Both the position numbers and the translations under genes were made by a program. Source: JADJDM01 sp044352985 (GTDB taxonomy: Bacteria; Bacteroidota; Bacteroidia; B-17B0; Aurantibacillaceae). From it: a stretch of 64,000 nucleotides of DNA. The first letter of the stretch is position 1; each line of letters begins with the position of its first letter. The notes under the pieces are model-generated. The model was not told the DNA's origin. It was given only the letters and a program-made list of their open reading frames with translations, and did no database searches. Shown piece by piece: positions 25,711 through 35,470 of the stretch. The stretch lies in assembly GCA_044352985.1 (NCBI GenBank), contig JBILCU010000009.1, forward strand, positions 62,001-126,000. The letters are read 5' to 3'.

Positions 25711-27210
25711 ATGTCGGCAACCGTTATTATTTCTTGTATTTTAGGTTACTTTGGAATTTTGTTATTAATTGCTTGGATTACCTCTCGGAATGGAGATGCT
25801 GATTCCTATTTTTTAGGTAATAAATCATCGCCTTGGTATGCAGTTGCTTTTGGTATGATTGGCGATTCGCTTTCAGGGGTGACATATATTTCTGTACCAG
25901 GAGCAGTAGGTGTAGCAAAGTTTTCTTACTTGCAATTAGTGCTTGGATATTTTGTGGGTTACTTTATTATTTCAAAAGTATTGCTGCCTTTATATTATCG
26001 GTTAAATCTTGTTTCCATCTATTCCTATCTTCAGTCTAGATTTGGAAGAGTAACTCAAAAAACCGGCGCATTTTATTTTATCCTCTCTCGCGTACTGGGC
26101 GCTGCAGGTAGATTGTTTTTAGCTGCAGGTGTAATACAATTTTTTGTTTTTGATCAAATAGAAGGATTTCATGTTCCTTTCGCTTTAAGCGTTTCTGTTA
26201 TTATAGCTTTAATGTTGCTGTACACCTATAAAGGAGGTATAAAAACACTTGTTTGGACAGATACGTTTCAATCACTTTTTTTGGTGCTTGGCGTGGTTTT
26301 ATCTATTGTTGCAATTATACAACATACAGGATGGAGTTTTACAGATACTGTTGGAGAAGTAATTCATTCTGATTATTCGAAAACCTTTTTTTTCGATTGG
26401 AAACTAGCCAGTTTTTTTCCTAAACAATTTTTTGGAGGAATTTTTATTGCAGTAGCAATGACAGGTTTAGATCAAAACATGATGCAGAAAAACCTGAGTT
26501 GTAAATCGCTTGAAGAAGCGCAGAAAAATATTTTTTGGTTCAGTATTGTAATGGTTATTGTAAATATTTTCTTTTTATCTCTTGGCGTTTTGCTTTACCA
26601 TTATTATCAAAGCGCAACAATAGCTTTGCCAATAAATCCGGAAACTGGGAAAATCATAAGTGACAAAGTATTTCCAAATCTTGCATTAAATCATCTGGGG
26701 TGGTTTGCCGGTCTGGTATTTATTATTGGATTAACGGCGGCAACATTTAGTAGTGCAGATTCGGTACTCACAACATTAACTACATCTGCATATGTAGATA
26801 TGATGGAGTTAGATAAAAACGACAAATTAAATGAAACACAAAAAAGCAAGTACAGAACCATAATACATGTTTCGTTTGCAGTATTGCTTTGGTTAGTGAT
26901 TTTATTATTTGATGCTCTAAACAATAGCGCTATAATTGATACTATTTTAAAATTAGCCGGATATACTTATGGCCCATTATTAGGTTTATTTGTTTTTGGT
27001 TTATTTACCAAGCATCAAATTAAAGATGTTTTAGTTCCAATTGTTTGTTTTATTGCACCTGGTGTTGCCTATATTTTAAGCACTTTTTCAAAGCAATGGT
27101 TTAATGGTTATGAAATAGGAAATGAACTAATCATCATTAACGGTTTATTCACTTTCATTGGACTGTTAGTAATAAAAAGCAAAGAAAATAATTCAGTAAA
27201 TGAAATTTAA
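25711..27210 (+). CDS. Sodium:solute symporter (SSS family)
   Basis: A 499-residue inner-membrane transporter with about 13 hydrophobic segments. Family hallmarks are the early YFLGNKSSPWYAVAFGMIGD and SLSGVTYISVPG in TM2, YKGGIKTLVWTDTFQ, and the conserved GLTAATFSSADSVLTTLTT segment near residues 340-360 that helps form the sodium site. The substrate cannot be deduced. The last 11 bp overlap the start of the YidD-like gene, so it heads a probable operon of three or four envelope genes. Confidence 0.9.
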   Translation: MSATVIISCILGYFGILLLIAWITSRNGDADSYFLGNKSSPWYAVAFGMIGDSLSGVTYISVPGAVGVAKFSYLQLVLGYFVGYFIISKVLLPLYYRLNLVSIYSYLQSRFGRVTQKTGAFYFILSRVLGAAGRLFLAAGVIQFFVFDQIEGFHVPFALSVSVIIALMLLYTYKGGIKTLVWTDTFQSLFLVLGVVLSIVAIIQHTGWSFTDTVGEVIHSDYSKTFFFDWKLASFFPKQFFGGIFIAVAMTGLDQNMMQKNLSCKSLEEAQKNIFWFSIVMVIVNIFFLSLGVLLYHYYQSATIALPINPETGKIISDKVFPNLALNHLGWFAGLVFIIGLTAATFSSADSVLTTLTTSAYVDMMELDKNDKLNETQKSKYRTIIHVSFAVLLWLVILLFDALNNSAIIDTILKLAGYTYGPLLGLFVFGLFTKHQIKDVLVPIVCFIAPGVAYILSTFSKQWFNGYEIGNELIIINGLFTFIGLLVIKSKENNSVNEI

Positions 27211-27667
27211 AAATTCACTTTTTATCTTTTTGATTTTTATTTGTGCACAGTTTTTCCCATTTCAACTTGATGCCCAGTATATCAATCATTCAATCAATAA
27301 AGAAATTATTTCAACGGTTTTTGAAAGCAATGAAAATAGTACTGCATTAAAAAAAAAGAAAATCCTTTCGCTTAAAAATAAATCTTTTGCCCAGAAGTTA
27401 AATCCTTTTTTATATCTAGGTGCAACGCTTTTGTATGTTTATCAAAATACAGTTTCAGAACAATTGCAAGCTAATTGTATGTATCAAATTAGTTGTTCAG
27501 AATTCACCAAAAAATCAATTGAAAAAAACGGGTTTGTAAAAGGAACACTAAGTGGTTTCCATCAATTATCAAATTGTTTTCAAGGTGCAATTTATGAGCA
27601 CCCTGTTTATATGATAAATGAAAATGGGAAAATAAACAACCTAATTGATGAGCCTAATCAGAAATAG
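27200..27667 (+). CDS. YidD-like protein with signal peptide (membrane insertion efficiency factor family)
   Basis: A 155-residue protein. The central block YLGATLLYVYQNTVSEQLQ, then NCMYQISCSEFTKKSIEKNG and GTLSGFHQLSNC corresponds to the YidD/haemolytic domain (Y..SP..CRF.PTCS.YA..AI..G..KG..L...R...C). Cys93 and Cys99 align with the family cysteines. Unlike ordinary YidD (~70-85 aa, cytoplasmic side, next to rnpA/yidC), it has a cleavable-type signal peptide (ending QLDAQ) and a 40-residue spacer, and it lies outside the ribonuclease P locus. It overlaps the symporter by 11 bp and the next gene by 20 bp, a tightly coupled operon. Confidence 0.75.
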   Translation: MKFKNSLFIFLIFICAQFFPFQLDAQYINHSINKEIISTVFESNENSTALKKKKILSLKNKSFAQKLNPFLYLGATLLYVYQNTVSEQLQANCMYQISCSEFTKKSIEKNGFVKGTLSGFHQLSNCFQGAIYEHPVYMINENGKINNLIDEPNQK

Positions 27668-28430
27668 TTTATTAATGTTTTTTTTAAGCGCTGTAAATTT
27701 AGTCGCTCAGGTAGATTTTTTGTTTTTAAAACATTTAAGCACTTCAAATCTTAAAACAGAACATTATCATTATCTTCTAAATGAATGTAAAAATAAGGAC
27801 ACCTTAAATTACTTACTGACTAAATATTATTTACAATATGAAAAAGATAGTTTATTTTTTAGTTATTATTTAAAATCAAAAAGCATATCGGTAAATGATT
27901 CAAATTTGATTAATTGCGCTAGTATTTATTTTTTTAAGCAAATTACTTCATCTTGCTTTCAATGGAAGGAAAAATTAGAGGATAATTATTTAATCAACTC
28001 TTCACAATATCAATTTATAAATGCAGTTAATGATGAAAAAATGATTCATCTTAATTATGGCAATGCGTTGTTACAAAACGATTTTTATGAATATAAAAAG
28101 TCATTAAAGAAAAACCCTTTAATTGCCGCATCTCTATCGGTTATTATACCTGGTTTAGGTAAGGCATACCTTCATTCCTATCGATCTTTTGCCATCACAC
28201 TTTTTACTCATGTTATGTATGGACTTCAATTAAATGAAAGTGTCAAAAAATTTGGTTTAAAACATCCTTTAACAATTGCTAATATTGCTTTATTTAGTGT
28301 ATTCTACTCTTCAAATATTTATGGTTCATTTACAGAAACCAAAAAAAGGAAAAAAGAAAAGTTATATCAATTATTACACGATGCGTCAGATCATTTTTAC
28401 ATTAATAACGGCAACTCTCTTTATCCTTAA
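27648..28430 (+). CDS. Secreted/membrane protein of unknown function with IPGLGKAY motif
   Basis: A 260-residue protein starting at the ATG at 27648, inside the end of the YidD-like gene. It has a signal peptide (LLMFFLSAVNLVAQ), a helical middle part without known motifs, and a C-terminal hydrophobic region (NPLIAASLSVIIPGLGKAYL, then two more hydrophobic helices). The IPGLGK/Q.Y phrase is seen in several small Bacteroidota membrane protein families associated with envelope genes. The downstream gene has the same layout, so the two may be distant paralogues. Confidence 0.65.
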   Translation: MSLIRNSLLMFFLSAVNLVAQVDFLFLKHLSTSNLKTEHYHYLLNECKNKDTLNYLLTKYYLQYEKDSLFFSYYLKSKSISVNDSNLINCASIYFFKQITSSCFQWKEKLEDNYLINSSQYQFINAVNDEKMIHLNYGNALLQNDFYEYKKSLKKNPLIAASLSVIIPGLGKAYLHSYRSFAITLFTHVMYGLQLNESVKKFGLKHPLTIANIALFSVFYSSNIYGSFTETKKRKKEKLYQLLHDASDHFYINNGNSLYP

Positions 28431-29199
28431 TCTTAAAGCGGAGGATACTTTAATTGCCAAACTAATTGGCTTAGAAAAAGCATTTTATTCATCGAATAGT
28501 AGCGCTGAAAAAACAGCTATTGCTTATCAAAAATTTAATTTTCTTATTTTTAATAATATTCTAAACGAACAGTGTGTTTTAGAAATTGATAGAATAGATG
28601 CTCACCACCTTACAATTACTGAACAAAAGAATTTTTTTTGGAACTCCACTATTATTTCTTTTGTAAACAATATAAATTCAAAAGCTATTTATTTTTTTGA
28701 ACGTTATCAAGAAAGTAATCTGGATTCTAGTAACGAGGCTTTATTACTTTCTTCATTAATTCATTCAGATTATAATTCAGAAAAAAGTAAAAAGTCATTA
28801 CTTGAGTTAAGTAAAAGAGATACTGTGTTTAATTGTTTAATTTGTTTAAGTAGAGATAATTCTTTAAATGAAAAAAATAAAAAAGTTAAGATTGTTTCAT
28901 CTGCTATCATTCCTGGATTAGGTATGATGCTAAATGGAAATATTTTAAAAGGCTTAACCTCAACAGCCCTAAACACATCGTCAATTATTTTAATAAATCA
29001 TTTAATATTAAATAAAAGTTACATCAATGCTTTAGGCTGGGGATTTTCCTTGTGGCTTAAATTTTATACCGGCAATTTGAAATTAACCGAGAAATTAATT
29101 GATGAAAAGCAAAATAATATATACAGAAAAAAATCAGAACAATGTAAAAATAATTGGATTAGAATTTTGAATTTTTATCCTTTAAAATTTAAACACTAA
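28381..29199 (+). CDS. Secreted/membrane protein of unknown function with IPGLGMML motif
   Basis: A 272-residue protein. I choose the ATG at 28381 because it opens with a signal peptide (MRQIIFTLITATLFILNLKA); an upstream TTG would only add residues from the preceding gene's region. It overlaps the previous gene by 50 bp in another frame. The middle is helical and polar; the C-terminal third has VSSAIIPGLGMMLNGNILKG and hydrophobic helices, like the preceding protein. Together with the YidD-like gene this forms a three-gene set that I do not recognise as a described system. Confidence 0.62.
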   Translation: MRQIIFTLITATLFILNLKAEDTLIAKLIGLEKAFYSSNSSAEKTAIAYQKFNFLIFNNILNEQCVLEIDRIDAHHLTITEQKNFFWNSTIISFVNNINSKAIYFFERYQESNLDSSNEALLLSSLIHSDYNSEKSKKSLLELSKRDTVFNCLICLSRDNSLNEKNKKVKIVSSAIIPGLGMMLNGNILKGLTSTALNTSSIILINHLILNKSYINALGWGFSLWLKFYTGNLKLTEKLIDEKQNNIYRKKSEQCKNNWIRILNFYPLKFKH

Positions 29200-29257
29200 T
29201 TCTTTTAATCAATTGATTTTAATATTTTATGTAGAATTAAGCACTTTTTTTTGAATT

Positions 29258-30517
29258 ATGATTAAATTATTTACTGAAAAATACTTGGATGTTTTCCACA
29301 TAAAAGATTTTAGGAACTTTATTCTTGGTCGTTTTTTTCTTACGCTTGCCATTCAAATGCAAATGACTACAATAGGTCTTCAGGCTTATTACGAATTCGA
29401 CAAAGAAATTATGGTTTTAGGTTTTATAAGTCTTTCAGAAGTTATACCATTTGTAATAACTAGTTTTTTTTCTGGTCATGTAGCCGATGTGTATGATAGA
29501 AGAAAAATTATTTTGGTTTCTACATTTCTGTTGTTACTTGGTTCTTTTTCTCTTTTTATTTTTTGTATTCCTTCTTTAAATATACTTTCTACATATTATC
29601 CGCTTTTATTTATTGTAATGCTTTTTGGAATTATTCGTTCTTTCTTGGCTGCAGCTATGTCTCCACTAATGTCGCAATTGGTTGATAGAACTTATTATAC
29701 AAAAGCTGCAACTTGGAACAGCACTTTTTGGCATATTGGCGCAATTGCTGGGCCGGTATTAGCAGGATGGTTATATACTGATAATGGAACTTTTAATGCT
29801 AAAACAACTTACTTAATTAATTGTGTTTTGTTTTTAATTGGATTTTTTGCTTTTGTAAGGATTAATAAAAAAACACAAGAAAAAAATAGAGAGGAAAGCA
29901 TTATAGAAAGTTTAAAGGCAGGTTTAAAGTTTGTTTTTAAAACTAAACTTTTACTTTCTGCACTTTCACTTGATTTATTTGCTGTTTTATTTGGAGGGGC
30001 TGTTGCCATTTTACAAGTTTTTAATGATCAGGTTTTGCATGCGAGTCCAAGTGATTTTGGTTTGTTAAGAACGGCCCCTGCAATTGGTGCAGTTGTTTCT
30101 GCTTTTATAATGGCATTTTATCCTCCGGAGAAAAAAGCAGGTAAATGGCTTTTAATTGGAGTATTAGCTTTTGGTTTATTTACCATATTTTTTGCCTTTT
30201 GTACAAACTATTGGTTAGCCTTTCTAATGTTGTTTTTAACAGGTGCATTCGACAATATTAGTGTTGTAGTAAGACACAGTATTTTACAACTGATGACACC
30301 AGAAAATATGCGCGGGCGTGTTTCGGCTGTAAATAGCATTTTTATAGGTTCATCAAATGAAATAGGTGGATTTGAGTCGGCCTTGGCCGGAAAACTAATT
30401 GGACTTGTGCCTTCAATTGTTTTTGGGGGTAGTATGACAATAATAGTTGTTGGAATCATCAACAAATTGAACCCAAAATTGAAGGATTTAGATATACAAG
30501 AGTTTGTAAAGAAATAA
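29258..30517 (+). CDS. MFS transporter (EntS/MFS_3-like exporter)
   Basis: A 419-residue major facilitator with about 12 transmembrane segments. The first half shows RNFILGRFFLTLAIQMQM, GFISLSEVIPFVITSFFSGH and the loop 2-3 motif VADVYDRRKI, as in MFS_3/EntS-like exporters. The second half has the GLLRTAPAIGAVVSAF and MRGRVSAVNSIFIGSSNEIG stretches of the same subgroup. The substrate is unknown. It follows the preceding gene by 58 bp and may be in the same transcript. Confidence 0.85.
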   Translation: MIKLFTEKYLDVFHIKDFRNFILGRFFLTLAIQMQMTTIGLQAYYEFDKEIMVLGFISLSEVIPFVITSFFSGHVADVYDRRKIILVSTFLLLLGSFSLFIFCIPSLNILSTYYPLLFIVMLFGIIRSFLAAAMSPLMSQLVDRTYYTKAATWNSTFWHIGAIAGPVLAGWLYTDNGTFNAKTTYLINCVLFLIGFFAFVRINKKTQEKNREESIIESLKAGLKFVFKTKLLLSALSLDLFAVLFGGAVAILQVFNDQVLHASPSDFGLLRTAPAIGAVVSAFIMAFYPPEKKAGKWLLIGVLAFGLFTIFFAFCTNYWLAFLMLFLTGAFDNISVVVRHSILQLMTPENMRGRVSAVNSIFIGSSNEIGGFESALAGKLIGLVPSIVFGGSMTIIVVGIINKLNPKLKDLDIQEFVKK

Positions 30518-30633
30518 GTTAGCTGTAAGCAAACTCATTAAACAAGAAGTCGCTTTACTATTTAGAATCATTATAAATTAAATTAAAGTTTATTTTTTTT
30601 AACGTTTTAGTAATTTTGAATATAATCTTCTAT

Positions 30634-30641
30634 TAAATTTG
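30634..30641 (+). promoter_or_regulatory. -10-type box (TAAATTTG) upstream of the respiratory operon
   Basis: TAAATTTG fits TAnnTTTG. A TTG lies at 30616-30618 with a 15-bp spacer, shorter than ideal. The ATG of actA is ~55 bp downstream. It is the best promoter candidate for the eight-gene operon. Confidence 0.4.
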
Positions 30642-30695
30642 CCCCCTGTATATTGACTTTAATTGTCATTGAATTGTCATAAATCAAATTTCAGT

Positions 30696-32006
30696 ATGAT
30701 TAAAAATACTTCCCGATTAGCCCTAAATGTCTTGATGGGCTTGCTATTTACGGTTTTTATCGTCCCTAAAAAAATTAATGCTGCTGATGGAAAGGCACTA
30801 TTTAAACAAAATTGTGCTGTTTGTCACTCCATGTGTGACCAGAAATTAACTGGTCCAGGCTTAAAAGGAGTTGTAGATAGAGCACCAAAAGGAGATTGGT
30901 TATATAACTGGATTAAAAATAACGAAAAGTTAATTAAATCCGGTGATGCTTATGCAAATAAAATTTACAAAGAAAACGGAAATGCAGCAATGACTGTTTT
31001 TGAAGGAACTCTTAGTGATGATGATTTAAAAGCAATTACAGAATACGTAGTAAAAGGAGATTGTAATCCTGCCCCTGTTGGAGGTGCTCAGGTTGCAGCA
31101 GGCGGTAGTGCAGCTGCAGCAGCTAGCGAAGAAAAAGGAGGAATTGACCCACTTTATATCATTTTAGCTGTAATTGTTATTTTAGCCATTTTAATTTCTG
31201 TGTTACGTGGTATCAGAAATTCTTTATCATCTGCAGTTGAAAATACACCTGAAGAAGAATTATCAAAAACTTTCTGGCAAGAAACAAAAGATTGGATTTC
31301 AGGTCACAGAAGATTAGTAGGTGTTTTCTGCATTATTTTAGTATTTGTTGGAATGAGAAGTTGTTGGAATAGCCTATGGACTGTTGGCGTATATTATGAT
31401 GAATCTAAAGATTTGACATTAGGTGCACATTCAGGTAAAGGTTACAAGCCAGATCAACCAATTAAATTCTCTCATAAATTACATGCAGGAGACAATGCAA
31501 TTGCTTGTCAGTATTGCCACAATTCTGTTGAAAAGTCTCGTCATGCTGGTTTACCAACAGTAAATGTATGTATGAATTGCCATAAAGGAATTCAACAAGG
31601 TCCTCAATATGGTGAAAAGGAAATTTCTAAAATTTATGCTGCTGCAGGTTTTGATCCTAAAACTGGCACTTATGATAAATCAAAAGAAAATCCCATCAAA
31701 TGGATTAAAGTTCACAATCTTCCTGAGCATGTTTATTTCAATCACTCTCAGCACGTTGTGGTTGGAAAACAAGAATGTACTACTTGTCACGGTAACGTAA
31801 AAGAAATGACTGTTGCTGAACAAAAATCACCGTTAACCATGAAATGGTGTATCGAATGTCACCGTAAAACGGAAGTGGCAATGGAAGGAAATGCATACTA
31901 TGATAAATTGCATGCTTATTTAAAAGAAAAATACAAAGGTGAGCATTTAAAAACATTTACAGTTGCTCAAATGGGTGGCTTAGAGTGCGCTAGATGTCAT
32001 TATTAA
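30696..32006 (+). CDS. actA: Alternative Complex III subunit ActA with an N-terminal cytochrome c domain
   Basis: A multihaem subunit of the quinol:electron-acceptor oxidoreductase ACIII. I use the ATG at 30696 rather than an upstream TTG because it begins the signal peptide that ends before AADGKALF. The first domain is a class I cytochrome c with CAVCH at 40-44. A transmembrane helix follows (IDPLYIILAVIVILAILISV), and after a second one (RRLVGVFCIILVFVG) come five CxxCH motifs: CQYCH, CMNCH, CTTCH, CIECH and CARCH at the very C-terminus. Six haems in total are expected, one more than in the pentahaem ActA core. It is the first gene of the operon. Confidence 0.92.
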   Translation: MIKNTSRLALNVLMGLLFTVFIVPKKINAADGKALFKQNCAVCHSMCDQKLTGPGLKGVVDRAPKGDWLYNWIKNNEKLIKSGDAYANKIYKENGNAAMTVFEGTLSDDDLKAITEYVVKGDCNPAPVGGAQVAAGGSAAAAASEEKGGIDPLYIILAVIVILAILISVLRGIRNSLSSAVENTPEEELSKTFWQETKDWISGHRRLVGVFCIILVFVGMRSCWNSLWTVGVYYDESKDLTLGAHSGKGYKPDQPIKFSHKLHAGDNAIACQYCHNSVEKSRHAGLPTVNVCMNCHKGIQQGPQYGEKEISKIYAAAGFDPKTGTYDKSKENPIKWIKVHNLPEHVYFNHSQHVVVGKQECTTCHGNVKEMTVAEQKSPLTMKWCIECHRKTEVAMEGNAYYDKLHAYLKEKYKGEHLKTFTVAQMGGLECARCHY

Positions 32007-32041
32007 TAATTAGTCCTAAACCTAAACGGAAATAAACATAC

Positions 32042-35000
32042 ATGGGTACATCAAAAAAATATTGGAAAGGATTGTCCGAGCTTAATAATAGTACGGAATT
32101 CCAAAAAAATGCCAATAACGAGTTTGCTGAAGAACTTCCATTGGAGGGTTTGATGAATGAAGAAACAGTTTCTTCAAACACATCTCGTCGTGATTTTTTA
32201 AAGGTGATGGGTTTTACTACCACAGCTGCTGTTTTAGCTTCTTGTGAAACTCCTGTAATTAAATCCATTCCTTATGTTGTAAAGCCTGAAGAAATAACTC
32301 CAGGTGTTGCCAATTATTATGCTTCAACATTTTATGATGGTCACGATTACGCTTCTGTTTTGGTAAAAACCAGAGAAGGAAGACCAATTAAAGTTGATGG
32401 CAATGATTCTATAAAAGGAGCAAATACTGGAACAAGTGCGCGCGTTCAGGCATCAATTTTATCATTATATGATGGAGCTCGTTTAACTGGTCCTTTGTCA
32501 AAAGGAACTCCTATTACTTGGGATAATGCTGACAAAGCAATCAAACAAAAGCTTTCTGAAATTGCTAAGTCCGGTAAAGAAATTGCAATTCTTTCTTCAA
32601 CGATTATTTCGCCTTCAACTAAAGCAGTTATTGCTGAGTTTATAGCTAAATATCCAAGCGCAAAATTATATCAATACGATTCAGTTTCTTATTCAGCATT
32701 CAGAAATGCTAATGAAACTGTATTTGGTAAAAAAGTAGTTTCCTCATATGATTTTAGCAAAGCAAATGTAATAGTAGGTTTTGCATGTGACTTCCTTGGA
32801 AATTGGTTAGGATCAAATAAAGAATTTGCAGCTCAATACGCAGAAAACCGTAAGGTAAATGCTGATAAACGCGAAATGAGTAAACATTACCATTTCGAAT
32901 CTAATTTATCATTAACAGGTGCAAACGCTGATGAGCGTTATATGATTAAACCATCTGAAATTGGTAAAGCAGTTGTTGCTTTATACAATGAAGTAGCTAA
33001 GAAAACAGGTAATTCAACTGTTAGTGCAACAAAATTAGAAAATGTTGATGCAAATACTGCAATTTCAAAAATTGCGGATCAACTTGCTAAACAAAAAGGA
33101 AATTCTTTAGTTGTTTGCGGATTAAACGATACAGATATACAAGTATTAGTTAACGGCATTAACAAAATGTTGGATAACTACGGAAAATCTGTAGATGTTG
33201 AAATGCACTCTAATTTAAAACAAGGAGATGATTCGCAATTCATTGAACTTGTAAAAGACATGAATGCAGGAAAAATTGGTGCAGTTATTACTTATAACTG
33301 TAATCCGGTTTACACAGCTCCTGCTAAATTAAATTTTAGCGCTGCATATTCAAAAGTTGGTTTTAAAATTTCATTTTCACAAGTTAATGATGAAACAGCT
33401 TTATTAGCAGATTATGTTTGCCCTGATAATAATTGGTTAGAAAGTTGGGGTGATGCAAATCCAAAAAAAGGTTTTTATACATTACAACAGCCTACAATTT
33501 CTCAATTATTTTGTGCACCAAGATTTGAAGGAACTCGTCAGGCACAAGATTCATTATTAAAGTGGTCAGGTTTAAAAAGTGATTATTTAACTTATCTACA
33601 AGCATATTGGCAAAATCATGTTTTCCCAAATCAAGGAAAGTTTGGTAATTTTTATGAGTTTTGGGCTAATACTTTACATGATGGTACTTTAAAAGTAAAT
33701 GTTTCAAAGGCTTTACCTTCTGTAATTGAGAACATAGCTCCTCTTCCTTTAGATTCAGCAGGTTTACCATTATTAACAGGTATTGCAACTGTTATCCCTG
33801 TATTGGCTGCCGATTCAGCAATTGCTGCACCAGTAATTAAAGAAGAGGAAAAGAAAGATGATAAAAAAGTTTCTAAAAAGAAAGAGGATATAAAAGAAGA
33901 AGTCTCTTTTGAATCAATTTCAATTAATGTTGATTATTCTGCATCAGCATCTAAAGCATTAGCAGCAAAATCTAGTGCTTGGGAAGTTACAATTTATGAA
34001 AAACAAGGTATAGGTAATGGAAATCAAAGTAATAATCCATGGTTAATGGAGTTACCTGATCCAATTTCTAAAGTAACTTGGGATAATTACGTAACTATGG
34101 CTCCTGAAGATGTAAAAGCTCAAGGGTTTAAAGAAATGTTACGTCAAGATATTGATGCTACAATTGTTAACGTTACTATTAATGGTGTATCAAAAAAATT
34201 ACCAGTTTATCCTCAGCCTGGTCAAGCAAAAGGTACAATAGGTATTGCCTTAGGTTTTGGACGTAATGCCGAATCATTAAAAGTTGCTCATGGAATTGGT
34301 GCTAATGCATTTGAATTACTTTCTGTAACTAATAATCAAATTCAGAATATTTCTTCTGATGTAACAATTGCTGATGCTGGAGAAACTCATCAGTTTGCTG
34401 CTACTCAAATTCATCACACCATCATGGGTCGTGAGGAATATTTATTAAGAGAAACATCATTAACTCAATACAAGGAAGATTCAAGATCAAACAATCCAAA
34501 AACAATGTTAGCTACTCATACAGGACCTGTTCCAATTGAGTCAGTTGATCTTTGGAATGCACATGAAAGACCAGGTCACAAATGGGCAATGGCAATTGAT
34601 TTGAATTCATGTATAGGTTGTGGTTCTTGTGTTGTAGCTTGTACAGTAGAAAATAATGTGGCTGTAGTTGGTAAAGATCAGGTAATGAAAACCCGTGAAA
34701 TGCACTGGTTGCGTATAGATCGTTACTATACATCAGACATGGATAAGAAGAGAGCTGCTAAAGATGGTGTTGGTGCAATGGATATGTATTTGCAGATGGA
34801 AAATCCTTCTTCAAATCCAAAAGTTACTTTCCAACCGATGATGTGTCAACATTGTAACCATGCTCCTTGTGAAACTGTTTGTCCGGTATTAGCTACTAGC
34901 CACAGTAACGAAGGTGTTAATCAAATGACATACAATCGTTGTATCGGAACTCGTTACTGCGCTAATAACTGTCCTTTCAAAGTTCGTCGTTTCAATTGGT

Positions 35001-35437
35001 TCAATTATAATGAAAATCCTGATTTCTTCATGAATCCTGTTCAGGATGATTTAGGTAGAATGGTAATGAATCCTGATGTTACTGTTCGTGGTCGTGGTGT
35101 AATGGAAAAATGTTCTATGTGCGCTCAACGTACACAGGCGGGTAAACTAGAAGCTAAAAAAGCAGGATTACCATTAAAAGATGGCGCAATTAAAACTGCT
35201 TGTCAGCAAGCTTGTCCTACTAATGCAATTGTGTTTGGTGACGCTAATGATAATGAATCACAAGTTGCTAAATTAAGAGCAGATGATAGAAGTTACTTCT
35301 TATTAGATGAACTTGGTGTAAAACCAAACATCAATTACTTAGTGAAAGTTAGAAATCAAGAACAAGAAATTGTTTGGGAGGAAGAAACTAAAGCTGAACC
35401 AAAAGAAGAAATTAAATCAGAAGAAAAACACGCATAA
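32042..35437 (+). CDS. actB: Alternative Complex III subunit ActB (TAT-variant molybdopterin-oxidoreductase-like plus ferredoxin domain)
   Basis: An 1131-residue periplasmic iron-sulfur subunit. The TAT-type signal sits unusually far in (RRDFLKVMGF at residues 49-58), followed by LASC. The first ~800 residues resemble molybdopterin oxidoreductases but, as known for ActB, are thought to bind no molybdenum cofactor. A Lys/Glu-rich linker lies near residues 600-620. The C-terminal ferredoxin-like domain has the cluster motifs CIGCGSCVVAC, CQHCNHAPCETVCP, CIGTRYCANNCP and CSMC...CQQACP, enough for four clusters ([4Fe-4S] and [3Fe-4S] types). It lies 35 bp after actA. Confidence 0.93.
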   Translation: MGTSKKYWKGLSELNNSTEFQKNANNEFAEELPLEGLMNEETVSSNTSRRDFLKVMGFTTTAAVLASCETPVIKSIPYVVKPEEITPGVANYYASTFYDGHDYASVLVKTREGRPIKVDGNDSIKGANTGTSARVQASILSLYDGARLTGPLSKGTPITWDNADKAIKQKLSEIAKSGKEIAILSSTIISPSTKAVIAEFIAKYPSAKLYQYDSVSYSAFRNANETVFGKKVVSSYDFSKANVIVGFACDFLGNWLGSNKEFAAQYAENRKVNADKREMSKHYHFESNLSLTGANADERYMIKPSEIGKAVVALYNEVAKKTGNSTVSATKLENVDANTAISKIADQLAKQKGNSLVVCGLNDTDIQVLVNGINKMLDNYGKSVDVEMHSNLKQGDDSQFIELVKDMNAGKIGAVITYNCNPVYTAPAKLNFSAAYSKVGFKISFSQVNDETALLADYVCPDNNWLESWGDANPKKGFYTLQQPTISQLFCAPRFEGTRQAQDSLLKWSGLKSDYLTYLQAYWQNHVFPNQGKFGNFYEFWANTLHDGTLKVNVSKALPSVIENIAPLPLDSAGLPLLTGIATVIPVLAADSAIAAPVIKEEEKKDDKKVSKKKEDIKEEVSFESISINVDYSASASKALAAKSSAWEVTIYEKQGIGNGNQSNNPWLMELPDPISKVTWDNYVTMAPEDVKAQGFKEMLRQDIDATIVNVTINGVSKKLPVYPQPGQAKGTIGIALGFGRNAESLKVAHGIGANAFELLSVTNNQIQNISSDVTIADAGETHQFAATQIHHTIMGREEYLLRETSLTQYKEDSRSNNPKTMLATHTGPVPIESVDLWNAHERPGHKWAMAIDLNSCIGCGSCVVACTVENNVAVVGKDQVMKTREMHWLRIDRYYTSDMDKKRAAKDGVGAMDMYLQMENPSSNPKVTFQPMMCQHCNHAPCETVCPVLATSHSNEGVNQMTYNRCIGTRYCANNCPFKVRRFNWFNYNENPDFFMNPVQDDLGRMVMNPDVTVRGRGVMEKCSMCAQRTQAGKLEAKKAGLPLKDGAIKTACQQACPTNAIVFGDANDNESQVAKLRADDRSYFLLDELGVKPNINYLVKVRNQEQEIVWEEETKAEPKEEIKSEEKHA

Positions 35438-35470
35438 ACTACTAACTAACAAATTTAGATTTAAAAAGAT

